DNA of 10,741 nt from Candidatus Pelagibacterales bacterium (GCA_016882165.1 VHBV01000032.1:1-10741); one strand, 5' to 3'; positions 1-7,630 are shown, counted from the stretch's first letter. Notes: a model not told the origin generated them from the sequence alone. Numbers and translations: made by a program.

Positions 1-924
1 TGCCGCCTGAACTAGAACCATTTGCATAATTTTTTTATTAGTTACTCCAATTGCCTTAAGCGCTGCAAATTGTTTTAAATTTTCCACTACAAAAATATAG
101 AAAGTTTGACCTGAAATGACAGCTCCAATTATAAAGCCCAGTAAAACTGTTACACCAAAGTTAATAGCAATTCCCGTATGTGTGATGTAGTAGTTATAAG
201 TTGCATCACTAAATTCTTTCCAAGTTAAAGCCTTCAGGTTTGTTTCCTTTTCAATTCTGCGCGCCACTTCCTTTGCATCATAACCTTCAGATGCTTTTGC
301 AATAACAAATGACATTTTATTGCGAGCTTGTCCTGTATATTTTACGGCCTCACTATAACGAGTATACATCAAAACTGGAGAGGCAAAATTTGGGGTGGAA
401 TCACAAATTCCAACCAAAACCATTCGACGATCATTACCTTCAAATTCAATTTCAGTTTTCTGTTCTTGTTTTGGCCACAAATACTCGTAACCTAAATTAT
501 CGACAATAATAGCATTTGGTCTGTTTATGTCTTCTATTTTGCCAAGTGACATTTTTTGTGGCGCACCAATTAATGTTGAGTCATCAACACCTAGCAAAGT
601 AACAGTTTCAAGATTACCATCAACTTTTACCATTACTTGGCTTTTTAGAAAAGGAACCGCCCATTTCACTCCCTCAACTCCCCTAACTTGAGATAAGGAA
701 ATATCTGGTAAAGATTCTATTCCATCTATATATTGTACCTTCTTATCCATCACCCAAATATCAGCTTCAGAAGTTTCGCTTATTGTAGCAAAAGTACGAT
801 CCATAATACCGATAAATAAAGACATCTGTTGCGACATTAACAACGTAGCAAAAGTGATGCCAAATATCAAACCAAGATATTTAGCTTTATCACCTATTAG
901 CATCTTAATGGCAATTTTATTCAT
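1..924 (-). CDS. FtsX/DevC-type ABC transporter permease (C-terminus beyond window)
   Basis: I translated this by hand; 308 residues are visible and the frame is still open at the left edge. The first membrane helix is at about residues 15-37. A long extracytoplasmic segment follows (about 38-245), the layout of MacB-type periplasmic core domains. A second helix at about 251-275 leads into a cytoplasmic stretch containing LKAIGVTNKK (about 289-298), the characteristic FtsX-domain coupling region that contacts the ATPase. DevC/MacB-like permeases are usually about 380-400 residues, so one or two helices are missing. The ATG is immediately preceded by an in-frame TAG, so no longer start is possible. 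Proteins of this class work with an ATPase and often a membrane-fusion protein to export substrates; neither partner is visible, and the substrate is unknown. The gene is divergent from ccoG. Confidence 0.85.
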   Translation of the reverse strand, partial: MNKIAIKMLIGDKAKYLGLIFGITFATLLMSQQMSLFIGIMDRTFATISETSEADIWVMDKKVQYIDGIESLPDISLSQVRGVEGVKWAVPFLKSQVMVKVDGNLETVTLLGVDDSTLIGAPQKMSLGKIEDINRPNAIIVDNLGYEYLWPKQEQKTEIEFEGNDRRMVLVGICDSTPNFASPVLMYTRYSEAVKYTGQARNKMSFVIAKASEGYDAKEVARRIEKETNLKALTWKEFSDATYNYYITHTGIAINFGVTVLLGFIIGAVISGQTFYIFVVENLKQFAALKAIGVTNKKIMQMVLVQAA

Positions 925-1025
925 CTACTTTAAAGAATTTGTATGAATTAATGATTTTTTACCTGTTTTAAAGAGAGTAAAAACTTATCTGTAAGAAAAA
1001 TCTGAATTTTTAAGTTATAAAGAGC

Positions 1026-1040
1026 ATCAATTTATTTGAT
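1026..1040. promoter_or_regulatory. Short inverted repeat in the permease/ccoG divergent spacer
   Basis: ATCAA and TTGAT arms separated by five bases form a symmetric site about 145 bases before ccoG and 100 bases before the permease. It uses the same half-site words as an FNR/FixK box, but in the opposite arrangement (FNR is TTGAT-N4-ATCAA), so it is not a canonical FNR site. In this AT-rich sequence a chance 5+5 palindrome is quite possible. The rest of the 925-1184 spacer shows no open frame or RNA gene that I can recognise. Confidence 0.2.
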
Positions 1041-1092
1041 AATGTAACTTTCATTTTTTTACAAATTTTCAACAAAAAATAATTTTGTTATT

Positions 1093-1122
1093 TTGCACCA
1101 TAAATAGTTTATTTGGTATATA
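1093..1122 (+). promoter_or_regulatory. Candidate sigma-70 promoter for ccoG
   Basis: TTGCAC (1093-1098) and TATATA (1117-1122) are separated by 18 bases, about 60 bases before the ccoG start. The overlapping TATAAT at 1119-1124 would give a spacer of 20. AT richness makes false -10 matches common, so this is only a candidate. Confidence 0.3.
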
Positions 1123-1184
1123 ATTTTAAAAAACTCAAAATAAATTAGGAAACATTCCAAGCATAAACATTTTTTCCAAAAATC

Positions 1185-2579
1185 ATGCAATTATTTGAAG
1201 CTAAAAAAAGATTATATCCTCAGAAAGTTAAAGGAAAAATCAGAAATATAAAATCTATTCTGAATTTCGTATTTTTAACAATTTTTTTTCTGTCGCCTTT
1301 TATACGTTTTGAAAGAGGAAATGGAGCGCCAAACCAAGCAATATTAATCGATTTACCAAATAGCAAAGCCTATTTTTTCACAATTGAAATTTGGCCTCAG
1401 GAAGTTTTTTATTTGGCAGGAATTTTAATTATTGCCGCAATTATGCTATTTTTCATCACCTCTCTTTTTGGTCGAGTTTGGTGCGGATACGCTTGCTTTC
1501 AAACAGTATGGACCGACATTTTTATTGCTTTAGAAAGATTTTTTCAAGGTGATCGAAATGAACGAATTATACTTGATCGAAAAAATTCTTTTAAAAAAAT
1601 TTACAGAAAATCACTTACTCATATAAGCTGGATTTTAGTAAGCTTTGCCACCGGTTTTGGATTTGTTTGTTACTTTAATGATGCTATTATTTTGTCAAAA
1701 AATTTCCTTTCTTTATATTCCAATATTACAGTTTTTGGCTGGATTTTAGGAGTTGGAGCCATGACATATGTAATGGCCGGTTTTGCTCGTGAACATGTAT
1801 GTACTTACATGTGTCCTTACTCTCGTTTTCAATCTGCAATGTTTGATGAAAATACTTTAGTTATATCTTACGATGAAAAGAGAGGAGAACCAAGAGGAAA
1901 ACACAAACAAGGTGATTCATTCGAAAATCGTGGAGATTGTATAGATTGCAAACAATGCGTAGTTGTGTGTCCAACTGGAATTGATATCAGAAAAGGTTTG
2001 CAAATGGAATGTATTGCTTGCGGACTTTGTATTGATGCTTGCGACAATATAATGGAAAAAATAAATCGTCCCAAAGGTTTAATTCGCTATGATACAGAAA
2101 AACATTTAACTCAACCAATTCCTCAAAATAAATTCAAAGCTTTCCGATTAAGAACTTTTTATTATTCACTCATTCTAATTGTAACTTGTGGTCTTTTAGC
2201 ATTTAAACTATCAACAAAATCTTTGTTAGAAATTGATGCAATACCTGACCGCAACCCAATTTTTGTGACCCTTTCTGATGGTTCAATTAGAAATGGCTAC
2301 TCTATTAAAATAATGAATAAAACTCATGATAATAAAACGTTCTCTTTAAATATTGAATCTCCACAAGAAGCTATAATTAAAATGCAATCTTACGAAGATG
2401 TTAACCTGGAAAATCTTCCAGTTAGCGCAGATTCTTTAAAAACTTTTAAAATTTATGTAATTTTACCAAAAAATTTCTTAGACGAAAACGAAGAAGATAG
2501 AATTTTAGTCAATCTAAAGGTTACAGATAAGTCAAATTTGGCAGAGAAGAAAATTCAAATGGTTTTTATAAGTAAATAG
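1185..2579 (+). CDS. ccoG: Cytochrome c oxidase accessory protein CcoG (FixG/RdxA)
   Basis: This 464-residue protein matches the usual CcoG length and order. CcoG is an inner-membrane iron-sulfur protein needed for copper handling during cbb3-type oxidase assembly, with reported Cu(II) reductase activity. Membrane helices are near residues 25-42, 73-95, 145-165, 182-200 and 326-343. The conserved cysteine motifs GRVWCGYAC (96-104) and REHVCTYMCP (202-211) are present. Two 4Fe-4S motifs follow: C252, C255, C258, C262 with a following proline, and C276, C279, C282, C286. The region after about 345 is the beta-rich FixG C-terminal domain facing the periplasm. No Shine-Dalgarno sequence stands out before the ATG; the start fits the family N-terminus (basic stretch, then first helix). 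The oxidase genes ccoNOP and the copper ATPase genes that usually accompany ccoG are not in this window. Confidence 0.95.
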   Translation: MQLFEAKKRLYPQKVKGKIRNIKSILNFVFLTIFFLSPFIRFERGNGAPNQAILIDLPNSKAYFFTIEIWPQEVFYLAGILIIAAIMLFFITSLFGRVWCGYACFQTVWTDIFIALERFFQGDRNERIILDRKNSFKKIYRKSLTHISWILVSFATGFGFVCYFNDAIILSKNFLSLYSNITVFGWILGVGAMTYVMAGFAREHVCTYMCPYSRFQSAMFDENTLVISYDEKRGEPRGKHKQGDSFENRGDCIDCKQCVVVCPTGIDIRKGLQMECIACGLCIDACDNIMEKINRPKGLIRYDTEKHLTQPIPQNKFKAFRLRTFYYSLILIVTCGLLAFKLSTKSLLEIDAIPDRNPIFVTLSDGSIRNGYSIKIMNKTHDNKTFSLNIESPQEAIIKMQSYEDVNLENLPVSADSLKTFKIYVILPKNFLDENEEDRILVNLKVTDKSNLAEKKIQMVFISK

Positions 2580-2591
2580 CTTTTTTTTGTA

Positions 2592-2620
2592 GGATTAAAG
2601 TTGCTAAACACCTTTAATCC
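2592..2620. repeat. Inverted repeat at the ccoG/holC convergent junction (possible weak terminator)
   Basis: GGATTAAAG (2592-2600) and CTTTAATCC (2612-2620) are perfect 9-base arms around an 11-base loop. The structure lies between the convergent genes and overlaps the last codons and stop of holC. A run of eight T (2581-2588) is on the ccoG side, but it precedes the hairpin on the plus strand and reads as A on the minus strand. Neither direction therefore shows the classic hairpin-then-U-tract arrangement. It may be a bidirectional pause or RNA-end stabiliser, or chance. Confidence 0.35.
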
Positions 2621-3041
2621 ATTTGCCATCTTGCTTTTTGAAAGCTTCAAATTTAGCAGCTACTTTTTTATATTTTGGCATTAAAACTTTTGCTTCGTCA
2701 ATATTTAGCTGGTCGTAGAAGTAAAAAATTCGCGAGAAATTTGACAAGAAATTTTCTGAGACGTCTTTGATTAAAACTAAGTACTCAGCATCATTAGCAT
2801 TTTCTTCTTTGTCGGAAATTACGATTGGCTGTCTTTTGAAATCAAAATCTTTGTCATAAACAGTAATGTGTGGAATAAATTTATTTTTGCCATAACTCCA
2901 CAAAACATCATCAATTTCTTTCATTTGTGATTGATTTGACACCAAAATCAGTACTTTTTTCTTTTCTTCAATTACTTTCAGCATTAGCGGAGCAATTGAA
3001 CGTGAGATTTGTTCGTCACATTGATAAAAATTAATTTCCAT
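2604..3041 (-). CDS. holC: DNA polymerase III subunit chi (HolC)
   Basis: The 145-residue protein has the usual HolC length and order. It opens with a beta strand, EINFYQC. An alpha helix rich in basic and acidic residues follows (about 14-27). Next come the strand KVLILV (29-34), DDVLW (44-48) and KFIPH (54-58), which corresponds to the family's LW....FIPH signature. A QPIVI strand (71-75) and a final amphipathic helix with a GKW ending complete the fold. In the known family, chi bridges the clamp loader and single-stranded DNA-binding protein during replication. The ATG lies 2 bases after the rppH stop, so the two are probably co-transcribed and translationally coupled. A GAGG about 16 bases upstream is rather far for a ribosome site. 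Recognition rests on motif order rather than strong identity. Confidence 0.85.
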   Translation of the reverse strand: MEINFYQCDEQISRSIAPLMLKVIEEKKKVLILVSNQSQMKEIDDVLWSYGKNKFIPHITVYDKDFDFKRQPIVISDKEENANDAEYLVLIKDVSENFLSNFSRIFYFYDQLNIDEAKVLMPKYKKVAAKFEAFKKQDGKWIKGV

Positions 3042-3043
3042 CG

Positions 3044-3547
3044 CTATTTAATAAAATCCTCAAATTCTTTAATAACATCTTCATATAACTGCTTTTTAAA
3101 AGAAACTATTTCATGAGTTATATCATGTATTGAAGCCCATTTCCATTCCGAAAACTCTGGATCTTCTGTATTGATATTAATCGACTTTTCATCACCACTA
3201 AATTTCAATAAATACCATCTTTGTTTTTGTCCCAAATACTTGCCGCCCCAAAACTTTTTCTGCAATTTATATGGCAAGTTGTAATAATAGTAACGATCAC
3301 TTTTTTTAATTATTGAAACTAATTCTTGTGAAATACCAGTTTCTTCTCTCAATTCTCTAAAAACAGCAATATCTTCATCTTCTCCGGCATCAATTCCACC
3401 TTGTGGCATTTGCCAAGCATAGGAATTATTATCAATTCTTTTGCCAACGAAAATTTTCTTTTCGTTATTAATTAGCATAATCCCAACGCTGCTGCGGTAA
3501 AGATAGTCAGGATTTTGTTTTAGTTTTTTAATAACTGATTTAAACAT
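3044..3547 (-). CDS. rppH: RNA pyrophosphohydrolase (Nudix hydrolase RppH)
   Basis: This protein of 167 residues carries a perfect Nudix box, GX5EX7REUXEEXGU, spanning residues 50-72 when counted from the ATG at 3547. It contains RELREETGI with the metal-binding glutamates. The preceding WQMPQGGID is typical of RppH/IalA-type enzymes, as are the downstream QRWYLLKF and the EF(S)EWKW segments. RppH removes pyrophosphate from the 5' triphosphate end of mRNA, which triggers decay; relatives also hydrolyse diadenosine polyphosphates. The frame is open further upstream to a TTG at 3571, which would add 8 residues. I prefer the ATG because the extra residues are not needed by the family and neither start has a clear ribosome site. 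It is the first gene of an rppH-holC unit and divergent from thrC. Confidence 0.92.
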   Translation of the reverse strand: MFKSVIKKLKQNPDYLYRSSVGIMLINNEKKIFVGKRIDNNSYAWQMPQGGIDAGEDEDIAVFRELREETGISQELVSIIKKSDRYYYYNLPYKLQKKFWGGKYLGQKQRWYLLKFSGDEKSININTEDPEFSEWKWASIHDITHEIVSFKKQLYEDVIKEFEDFIK

Positions 3548-3625
3548 TTTTTTGGTTAAATTTTGGCTCAAAGATTTGACTTAATTTCTATTCGAAGATA
3601 ACTTAATTTTAAAAGACTAAAAAAA

Positions 3626-3659
3626 TCAAACCTTTAATTAATTAAAAGTTTCAAACCTT
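3626..3659. promoter_or_regulatory. Direct repeat flanking a 14-bp palindrome before thrC
   Basis: The nonamer TCAAACCTT occurs at 3626-3634 and again at 3651-3659, 25 bases apart. The perfect palindrome TTTAATTAATTAAA lies between them (3633-3646). They sit 22-55 bases before the thrC start, in the rppH/thrC divergent spacer, where a regulator or promoter would be expected. No regulator is recognised, and low sequence complexity makes chance a real alternative. Confidence 0.25.
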
Positions 3660-3680
3660 CAAAATAGGTCATAAAAATTT

Positions 3681-5087
3681 ATGAAATATATTTCAACAAG
3701 ACTTGGTGCGCCAACACTTTCATTTGAAGAAGTTGTACTTCAAGGATTGGCAAATGACGGTGGACTTTACGTGCCAGAGTTTTTACCAAAATTCGATTCA
3801 GGCCAACTTTCACATTTAAAAAGGCTAAGCTATGAAAACTTATTTTTTGAAGTAACTAAATATTTTATCGGCGATGAAATAAACGAAGAAACTTATAAAA
3901 AAATTATTGCTAAATCTTACAAAAACTTCTCTCACCAATCAATTGCTCCGCTAAAGCAATTAAGCTCTAACGAGTTTTTATTAGAACTCTTTCATGGACC
4001 AACATTAGCTTTTAAAGACTTTGCACTTCAATTTCTTGGGAACCTACTTGATTATTTTTTAAGCAAAAATAATGAGAAAATTGTTATAATTGGAGCAACT
4101 TCTGGCGACACTGGTTCTGCAGCAATTCAAGGTTGCAAATCTTGTAAGAATGCACAAATTTTTATTCTGCATCCATATAATAAGGTTTCGGAAGTTCAAA
4201 GAAAACAAATGACTTCTGTAATTGCTGACAACGTTTTTAATATTGCTTTAGAAGGAAATTTTGATGATTGCCAATCAATGGTGAAACAAATGTTTGGTAA
4301 CCAAAGTTTTTTAAATGGCAAAAGAATGGTAGCTGTAAATTCAATAAATTTTGCCCGAATTATGGCGCAAGTCGTTTACTACTTTTATGCAGCTTTACGA
4401 CTTGGAGTAAGCGAAGAAAATGCTGTTTCTTTTTCTGTTCCAACCGGAAACTTTGGTGATATATATGCTGGATTTTTGGCAAAAAGAATGGGTCTTAACA
4501 TAAATAAATTGATTGTTGCAACCAACTCAAACGATATTTTGTATCGTTTTATGCAAAATAACGATTATAGTCGATCAAGCCTACAAGACACTATTTCTCC
4601 AAGTATGAATATTCAAGTTTCGAGCAACTTTGAAAGATTGCTTTTTGATATTCACAAAGAGCAAAAAACCGAAAAAAAAATGCCTGAATTAATGCAAAAT
4701 TTTGAAAAAACTGGCGCATTAAAAGTTGAGATGGAAATTTTAAAACAAATTAGAAAAGACTTTGATTCATATAGATTTGATGATCTTGAAACAAAAGAAA
4801 AAATAGCAGAAATTTTCGCTAAAACCGGAGAAATTCTTGACCCTCACAGCGCAATAGGAGTTGCTGCGAGCAATAAATTTATCCGTGAAAATTATTACAA
4901 AAATGAAATTGTCGTTACTCTTGCAACCGCCCATCCGGCAAAATTTCCAGATGCGGTGATTGAATCTTGCGATCAAAAACCTAATTTACCCTTTTTTCTA
5001 AAAGATTTATTCAAAGCAGAAGAAAAATTCAGCGTAATTGAAAACAATCTTGATAAGGTGAAAAAATTTATTTCTCAAAATTTATAG
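3681..5087 (+). CDS. thrC: Threonine synthase
   Basis: This is a 468-residue protein of the longer proteobacterial/fungal threonine synthase class, a fold-type II PLP enzyme that converts O-phosphohomoserine to threonine and phosphate in the cytoplasm. It begins with the family N-terminus YISTRLGAPTLSFEEVVLQGLANDGGLYVPE. The PLP lysine is K112 in FHGPTLAFKDFALQ, and the substrate/PLP loop GATSGDTGSAAI is at 138-149. PTGNFGDIYAG (255-265) is the family glycine-rich phosphate-binding loop. The C-terminal ATAHPAKFPDAV motif is also intact. The frame survives an A9 run at 4672-4680, so the sequence here looks reliable. The ATG has no obvious ribosome site. ccmF follows 14 bases after the stop, which suggests co-transcription although the functions are unrelated. 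Confidence 0.96.
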   Translation: MKYISTRLGAPTLSFEEVVLQGLANDGGLYVPEFLPKFDSGQLSHLKRLSYENLFFEVTKYFIGDEINEETYKKIIAKSYKNFSHQSIAPLKQLSSNEFLLELFHGPTLAFKDFALQFLGNLLDYFLSKNNEKIVIIGATSGDTGSAAIQGCKSCKNAQIFILHPYNKVSEVQRKQMTSVIADNVFNIALEGNFDDCQSMVKQMFGNQSFLNGKRMVAVNSINFARIMAQVVYYFYAALRLGVSEENAVSFSVPTGNFGDIYAGFLAKRMGLNINKLIVATNSNDILYRFMQNNDYSRSSLQDTISPSMNIQVSSNFERLLFDIHKEQKTEKKMPELMQNFEKTGALKVEMEILKQIRKDFDSYRFDDLETKEKIAEIFAKTGEILDPHSAIGVAASNKFIRENYYKNEIVVTLATAHPAKFPDAVIESCDQKPNLPFFLKDLFKAEEKFSVIENNLDKVKKFISQNL

Positions 5088-5101
5088 TTAATTGGTAAAA
5101 A

Positions 5102-7072
5102 ATGGCTCCAACTTTTGGTTTCGCATTTCTATTAATGGTTTTCTCAGTAGGTGTATTTTTACCCTGCTTTAACTTTTTTTCCTTAAAAAGGAAGTTACCA
5201 ATCAAAATTCAAGAATTAAAGAATATTTCAGTTGCTTTGTCTTCTATTTTGTTAATTTGCGCTCTTTTATCACAATTTTCTTTAATTTATTCTTTTGTAA
5301 TTTCTGACTACTCAGTATCAAATGTTTATCAGAACTCTCATCAACTAAAGCCTTTAATTTACAAAATTTCAGGCTCTTGGGGTAATCATGAAGGCTCCAT
5401 GCTTTTGTTAATTACAATTTTAGCACTCTACACTTTTGCTTTTGCAATTTTAAGTAAGACAGATGATAAAGAAAAAACAATTATAATTTCTTCTCAATCT
5501 CTTATAATATCATCTTTTGCAGCTTTTACTGCTTTTTCTTCCAATCCTTTCGCACGTATTTTTCCAGCACCAAAAAATGGTCTTGGACTAAATCCAATCT
5601 TACAAGATATTGGTCTTGCTTTACATCCCCCAATGCTTTACACTGGATATATTGGATTTTCTTTAGTATTTTCCTTTGTTATTGCTGGCCTCATAACAAC
5701 AAAAATTGATAAAAATTTTGCTGCCCGAATGAAAAATTGGCTAGCTTTTTCTTATGCATTTTTGACCTTAGGAATTGGCCTTGGATCTTGGTGGGCCTAT
5801 AGAGAACTTGGTTGGGGTGGCTATTGGTTTTGGGATCCAGTTGAAAATATATCTTTAATGCCTTGGATTGCGGCAACAGCATTAATACACTGTTTAAAGA
5901 CTTTAGAAAAAAAAGAAACTTTCAAAATTTGGACCTCTTTCTTAGCTATTTTAAGCTTTATTTTATGTCTATTAGGAATTTTCTTGGTACGCTCTGGAAT
6001 TTTGACTTCCGTTCATTCTTTTGCAATTGATGCTCAACGTGGATTTTTTGTAATTGCCTTAATAACTTTGATTGGTGGTTTAGGAATGTTAATTTTCTGC
6101 AATCAATTTCCAAAGCTAAAAAGCGAAGAATTAAAATTTGCCGCCTCTTCTAAAATTGGAGCTATTTTACTCAATAATTACTTTTTGATTTTATCTCTTT
6201 TTATAGTTGTTTTAGGAACTCTTTATCCACTTTTCTCACAAAGTATTTTTAATCAATTTATTTCAATTGGACCAAACTATTACAACAAACTATTTAGCAT
6301 TTTGATAATTCCATTTTTGTTGTTTTTAGCAATTTCTTACCATCTGCACTATCAACAAAAAACCAACTTGTCCAAAATAGTTAATAAAATAAACTTTATT
6401 ATTTTGTTTTTTGCGACAGCCACAACTTGCTTAACTTTTAATTACAATAAATCAGCTCATTTATTGCATTTAATAATCTTATTTTTGGCAATTTTAGTAT
6501 CTTTCTTTAGCATTTTCTTTTTATCAAAGATTTTTCTCGGCATCAAAAAAACATCTCTTCTTTCTAAAATTTCAACCAAAGAATTTCTAAATAATATTCC
6601 TATTTCTATGGCACATTTAGGATTTTCTTTGGTTATTATTGGTATCATTTTAACTTCATCTTTTGGCCTGACAAAGGAAGTAAATATAAAAGAAAATGAA
6701 AGCGTAAAAATCTCAAATTACGAAATTAAGTTTGTTAAAATTGATTATATTAAAGGCTCCAACTTTATTGCTCGTGAAGGAAATTTTGAGATTACTAAAA
6801 ACAATAAGTTTTATGCTACTTTAAAACCACAATTGCGCTATTATCCAATTTCAGATCAAACAACTAACGAAGCTTCAATTAAGAATGGATTTTTTGGTGA
6901 CCTTTACCTAGCTTTGGGACAAAAAGATGAAAGTAATTTTTATGCACTAAGAATTTACACCAAACCTTTCATTTACTTAATTTGGTTGGGATGCTTAATG
7001 ATTTTTGGAGGAGTTGTTAGTAGCATTATTTTTAGGATAATTTTTAGATTTACAAACTCTTCAAAGCCTTAG
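5102..7072 (+). CDS. ccmF: Cytochrome c maturation heme lyase subunit CcmF
   Basis: This polytopic inner-membrane protein of 656 residues has the normal length for CcmF, the core of system I cytochrome c biogenesis, which attaches heme to apocytochrome c with CcmH. The tryptophan-rich WWD domain is at about 229-255, reading GSWWAYRELGWGGYWFWDP followed by VENISLMPW. Four histidines known as heme ligands in E. coli CcmF (H173, H261, H303, H491) have counterparts here at H175 (LALHPPMLY), H263 (LIHCL), H305 (TSVHSF) and H505 (MAHLGFS). A periplasmic domain lies near 520-625, before the last helix. The other ccm genes are not adjacent, so the ccm genes are probably scattered. Together with ccoG this supports c-type cytochrome respiration. 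Confidence 0.97.
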   Translation: MAPTFGFAFLLMVFSVGVFLPCFNFFSLKRKLPIKIQELKNISVALSSILLICALLSQFSLIYSFVISDYSVSNVYQNSHQLKPLIYKISGSWGNHEGSMLLLITILALYTFAFAILSKTDDKEKTIIISSQSLIISSFAAFTAFSSNPFARIFPAPKNGLGLNPILQDIGLALHPPMLYTGYIGFSLVFSFVIAGLITTKIDKNFAARMKNWLAFSYAFLTLGIGLGSWWAYRELGWGGYWFWDPVENISLMPWIAATALIHCLKTLEKKETFKIWTSFLAILSFILCLLGIFLVRSGILTSVHSFAIDAQRGFFVIALITLIGGLGMLIFCNQFPKLKSEELKFAASSKIGAILLNNYFLILSLFIVVLGTLYPLFSQSIFNQFISIGPNYYNKLFSILIIPFLLFLAISYHLHYQQKTNLSKIVNKINFIILFFATATTCLTFNYNKSAHLLHLIILFLAILVSFFSIFFLSKIFLGIKKTSLLSKISTKEFLNNIPISMAHLGFSLVIIGIILTSSFGLTKEVNIKENESVKISNYEIKFVKIDYIKGSNFIAREGNFEITKNNKFYATLKPQLRYYPISDQTTNEASIKNGFFGDLYLALGQKDESNFYALRIYTKPFIYLIWLGCLMIFGGVVSSIIFRIIFRFTNSSKP

Positions 7073-7108
7073 TTTAAGAATAATAAATTAAGGCAATTAT
7101 ACCATAAC

Positions 7109-7204
7109 AACAAGTGTGATGCTGAGTAAAGCAAAAGGTATCAGGAATTTTTACTCAGAGGCTGCATCTTGAGATACTTTGGTTTTCTCAGTATAACACT
7201 TGTT
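7109..7204. repeat. 96-base imperfect palindromic repeat element
   Basis: The perfect ends AACAAGTGT (7109-7117) and ACACTTGTT (7196-7204) continue inward. Of the first 27 arm positions 23 pair, then after a two-base offset GTATC pairs as well. A second, nested inverted repeat, CTGAGTAAA (7122-7130) with TTTACTCAG (7150-7158), would allow an alternative fold. The element fills most of the ccmF-regulator spacer. It lacks a U tract, so it is not a standard terminator. The CTGAG...AAAG...TATCTC wording resembles the dispersed palindromic repeats seen between genes in several bacterial genomes. A related sequence lies at 9838-9929. Confidence 0.7.
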
Positions 7205-7271
7205 AAAATCTAAATTAATTTTCATCTCTACAAAACTAAAGTTTAGAAAGACCTAATATATATCTCAAGTT

Positions 7272-7589
7272 ATGAAAAAAACAAAAAACAAGATTTCAGA
7301 TCTCGATAATATGAAGAAAAACTCGAAGAAAGCTGAAGCAATGCTGAAAATTTTAGCAAATTCAAAAAGGTTGTTAATTTTGTGCAACTTAATTAAAGAA
7401 GAAAAAACTGTAAATGAATTATGTAAAATTATAGGTTTATCACAATCGGCACTTTCTCAACATTTAGCAAAAATGCGTGCTTTAAATTTAGTTGAAACGA
7501 ATAAAATTGGCCAAGAAGTTTTTTATCGAATTGAAAGCAAAGAAGTTGAGGCAATTTTATCCACTCTTTATTTAATCTATTGCAAATAA
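7272..7589 (+). CDS. bigR: ArsR-family persulfide-responsive repressor (BigR/SqrR/YgaV type)
   Basis: This is a 105-residue winged helix-turn-helix protein. Residues 46-70 form the helix-turn-helix with the recognition helix SQSALSQHLAKM, a hallmark of the BigR/YgaV branch of ArsR proteins. The wing is at about 71-88 (ETNKIGQEVFYRI). Two cysteines, C38 in LILCNL and C104 in LIYCK, are 66 residues apart. This equals the spacing of the C41/C107 pair in SqrR and the C42/C108 pair in BigR, which form a disulfide or tetrasulfide bridge on exposure to persulfide and release DNA. C51 is an additional cysteine. Context agrees: a rhodanese, a TauE/SafE permease and a persulfide dioxygenase follow. It is probably a repressor of that operon acting at the palindrome 7601-7630. 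A later ATG (codon 14) is possible. Arsenic or cadmium sensing is less likely because no ArsR metal-box cysteines are present. Confidence 0.88.
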   Translation: MKKTKNKISDLDNMKKNSKKAEAMLKILANSKRLLILCNLIKEEKTVNELCKIIGLSQSALSQHLAKMRALNLVETNKIGQEVFYRIESKEVEAILSTLYLIYCK

Positions 7590-7607
7590 GTTTTAACATT
7601 TTAATAT
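7580..7607 (+). promoter_or_regulatory. Candidate promoter of the rhodanese-tauE-dioxygenase genes
   Basis: TTGCAA (7580-7585, overlapping the end of the regulator gene) and TAATAT (7602-7607) are separated by 16 bases. The -10 element lies inside the 30-bp palindrome, so a bound repressor would block it. This placement supports the pair, but the bases themselves are weak evidence in AT-rich DNA. Confidence 0.35.
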
Positions 7608-7630
7608 ATTAGAATATTCTAATATATTAA
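7601..7630. promoter_or_regulatory. Perfect 30-bp palindrome, likely operator of the ArsR-family repressor
   Basis: All 15 base pairs of the dyad match; its core is ATTAGAATATTCTAAT, flanked by symmetric TTAATAT and ATATTAA arms. It lies 11 bases after the regulator stop and 16 bases before the rhodanese start. ArsR proteins are symmetric dimers, and BigR/YgaV-type members are known to bind AT-rich dyads before sulfide-detoxification genes. The transcript could also fold into a 15-pair AU-rich hairpin followed by a short T run, so a weak terminator role for the regulator gene is a secondary possibility. Confidence 0.75.

Noticed and set aside
309..509. Short plus-strand open frame opposite the ABC permease
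   Set aside because: It lies wholly inside the permease gene, has no recognisable motif, and the permease frame has clear family features.
2577..2600. T8 run after ccoG as an intrinsic terminator
   Set aside because: No GC-containing stem precedes the T run on the plus strand; the only hairpin (2592-2620) comes after it, and on the minus strand the run is A.
3548..3571. TTG at 3571 as the RppH start
   Set aside because: An ATG lies eight codons downstream, leaves enough residues before the Nudix core, and no ribosome site supports the TTG.
7109..7204. tRNA or structured regulatory RNA (riboswitch) in the spacer before the regulator
   Set aside because: The region is a simple imperfect palindrome; no tRNA cloverleaf arms, CCA end or riboswitch core is visible.
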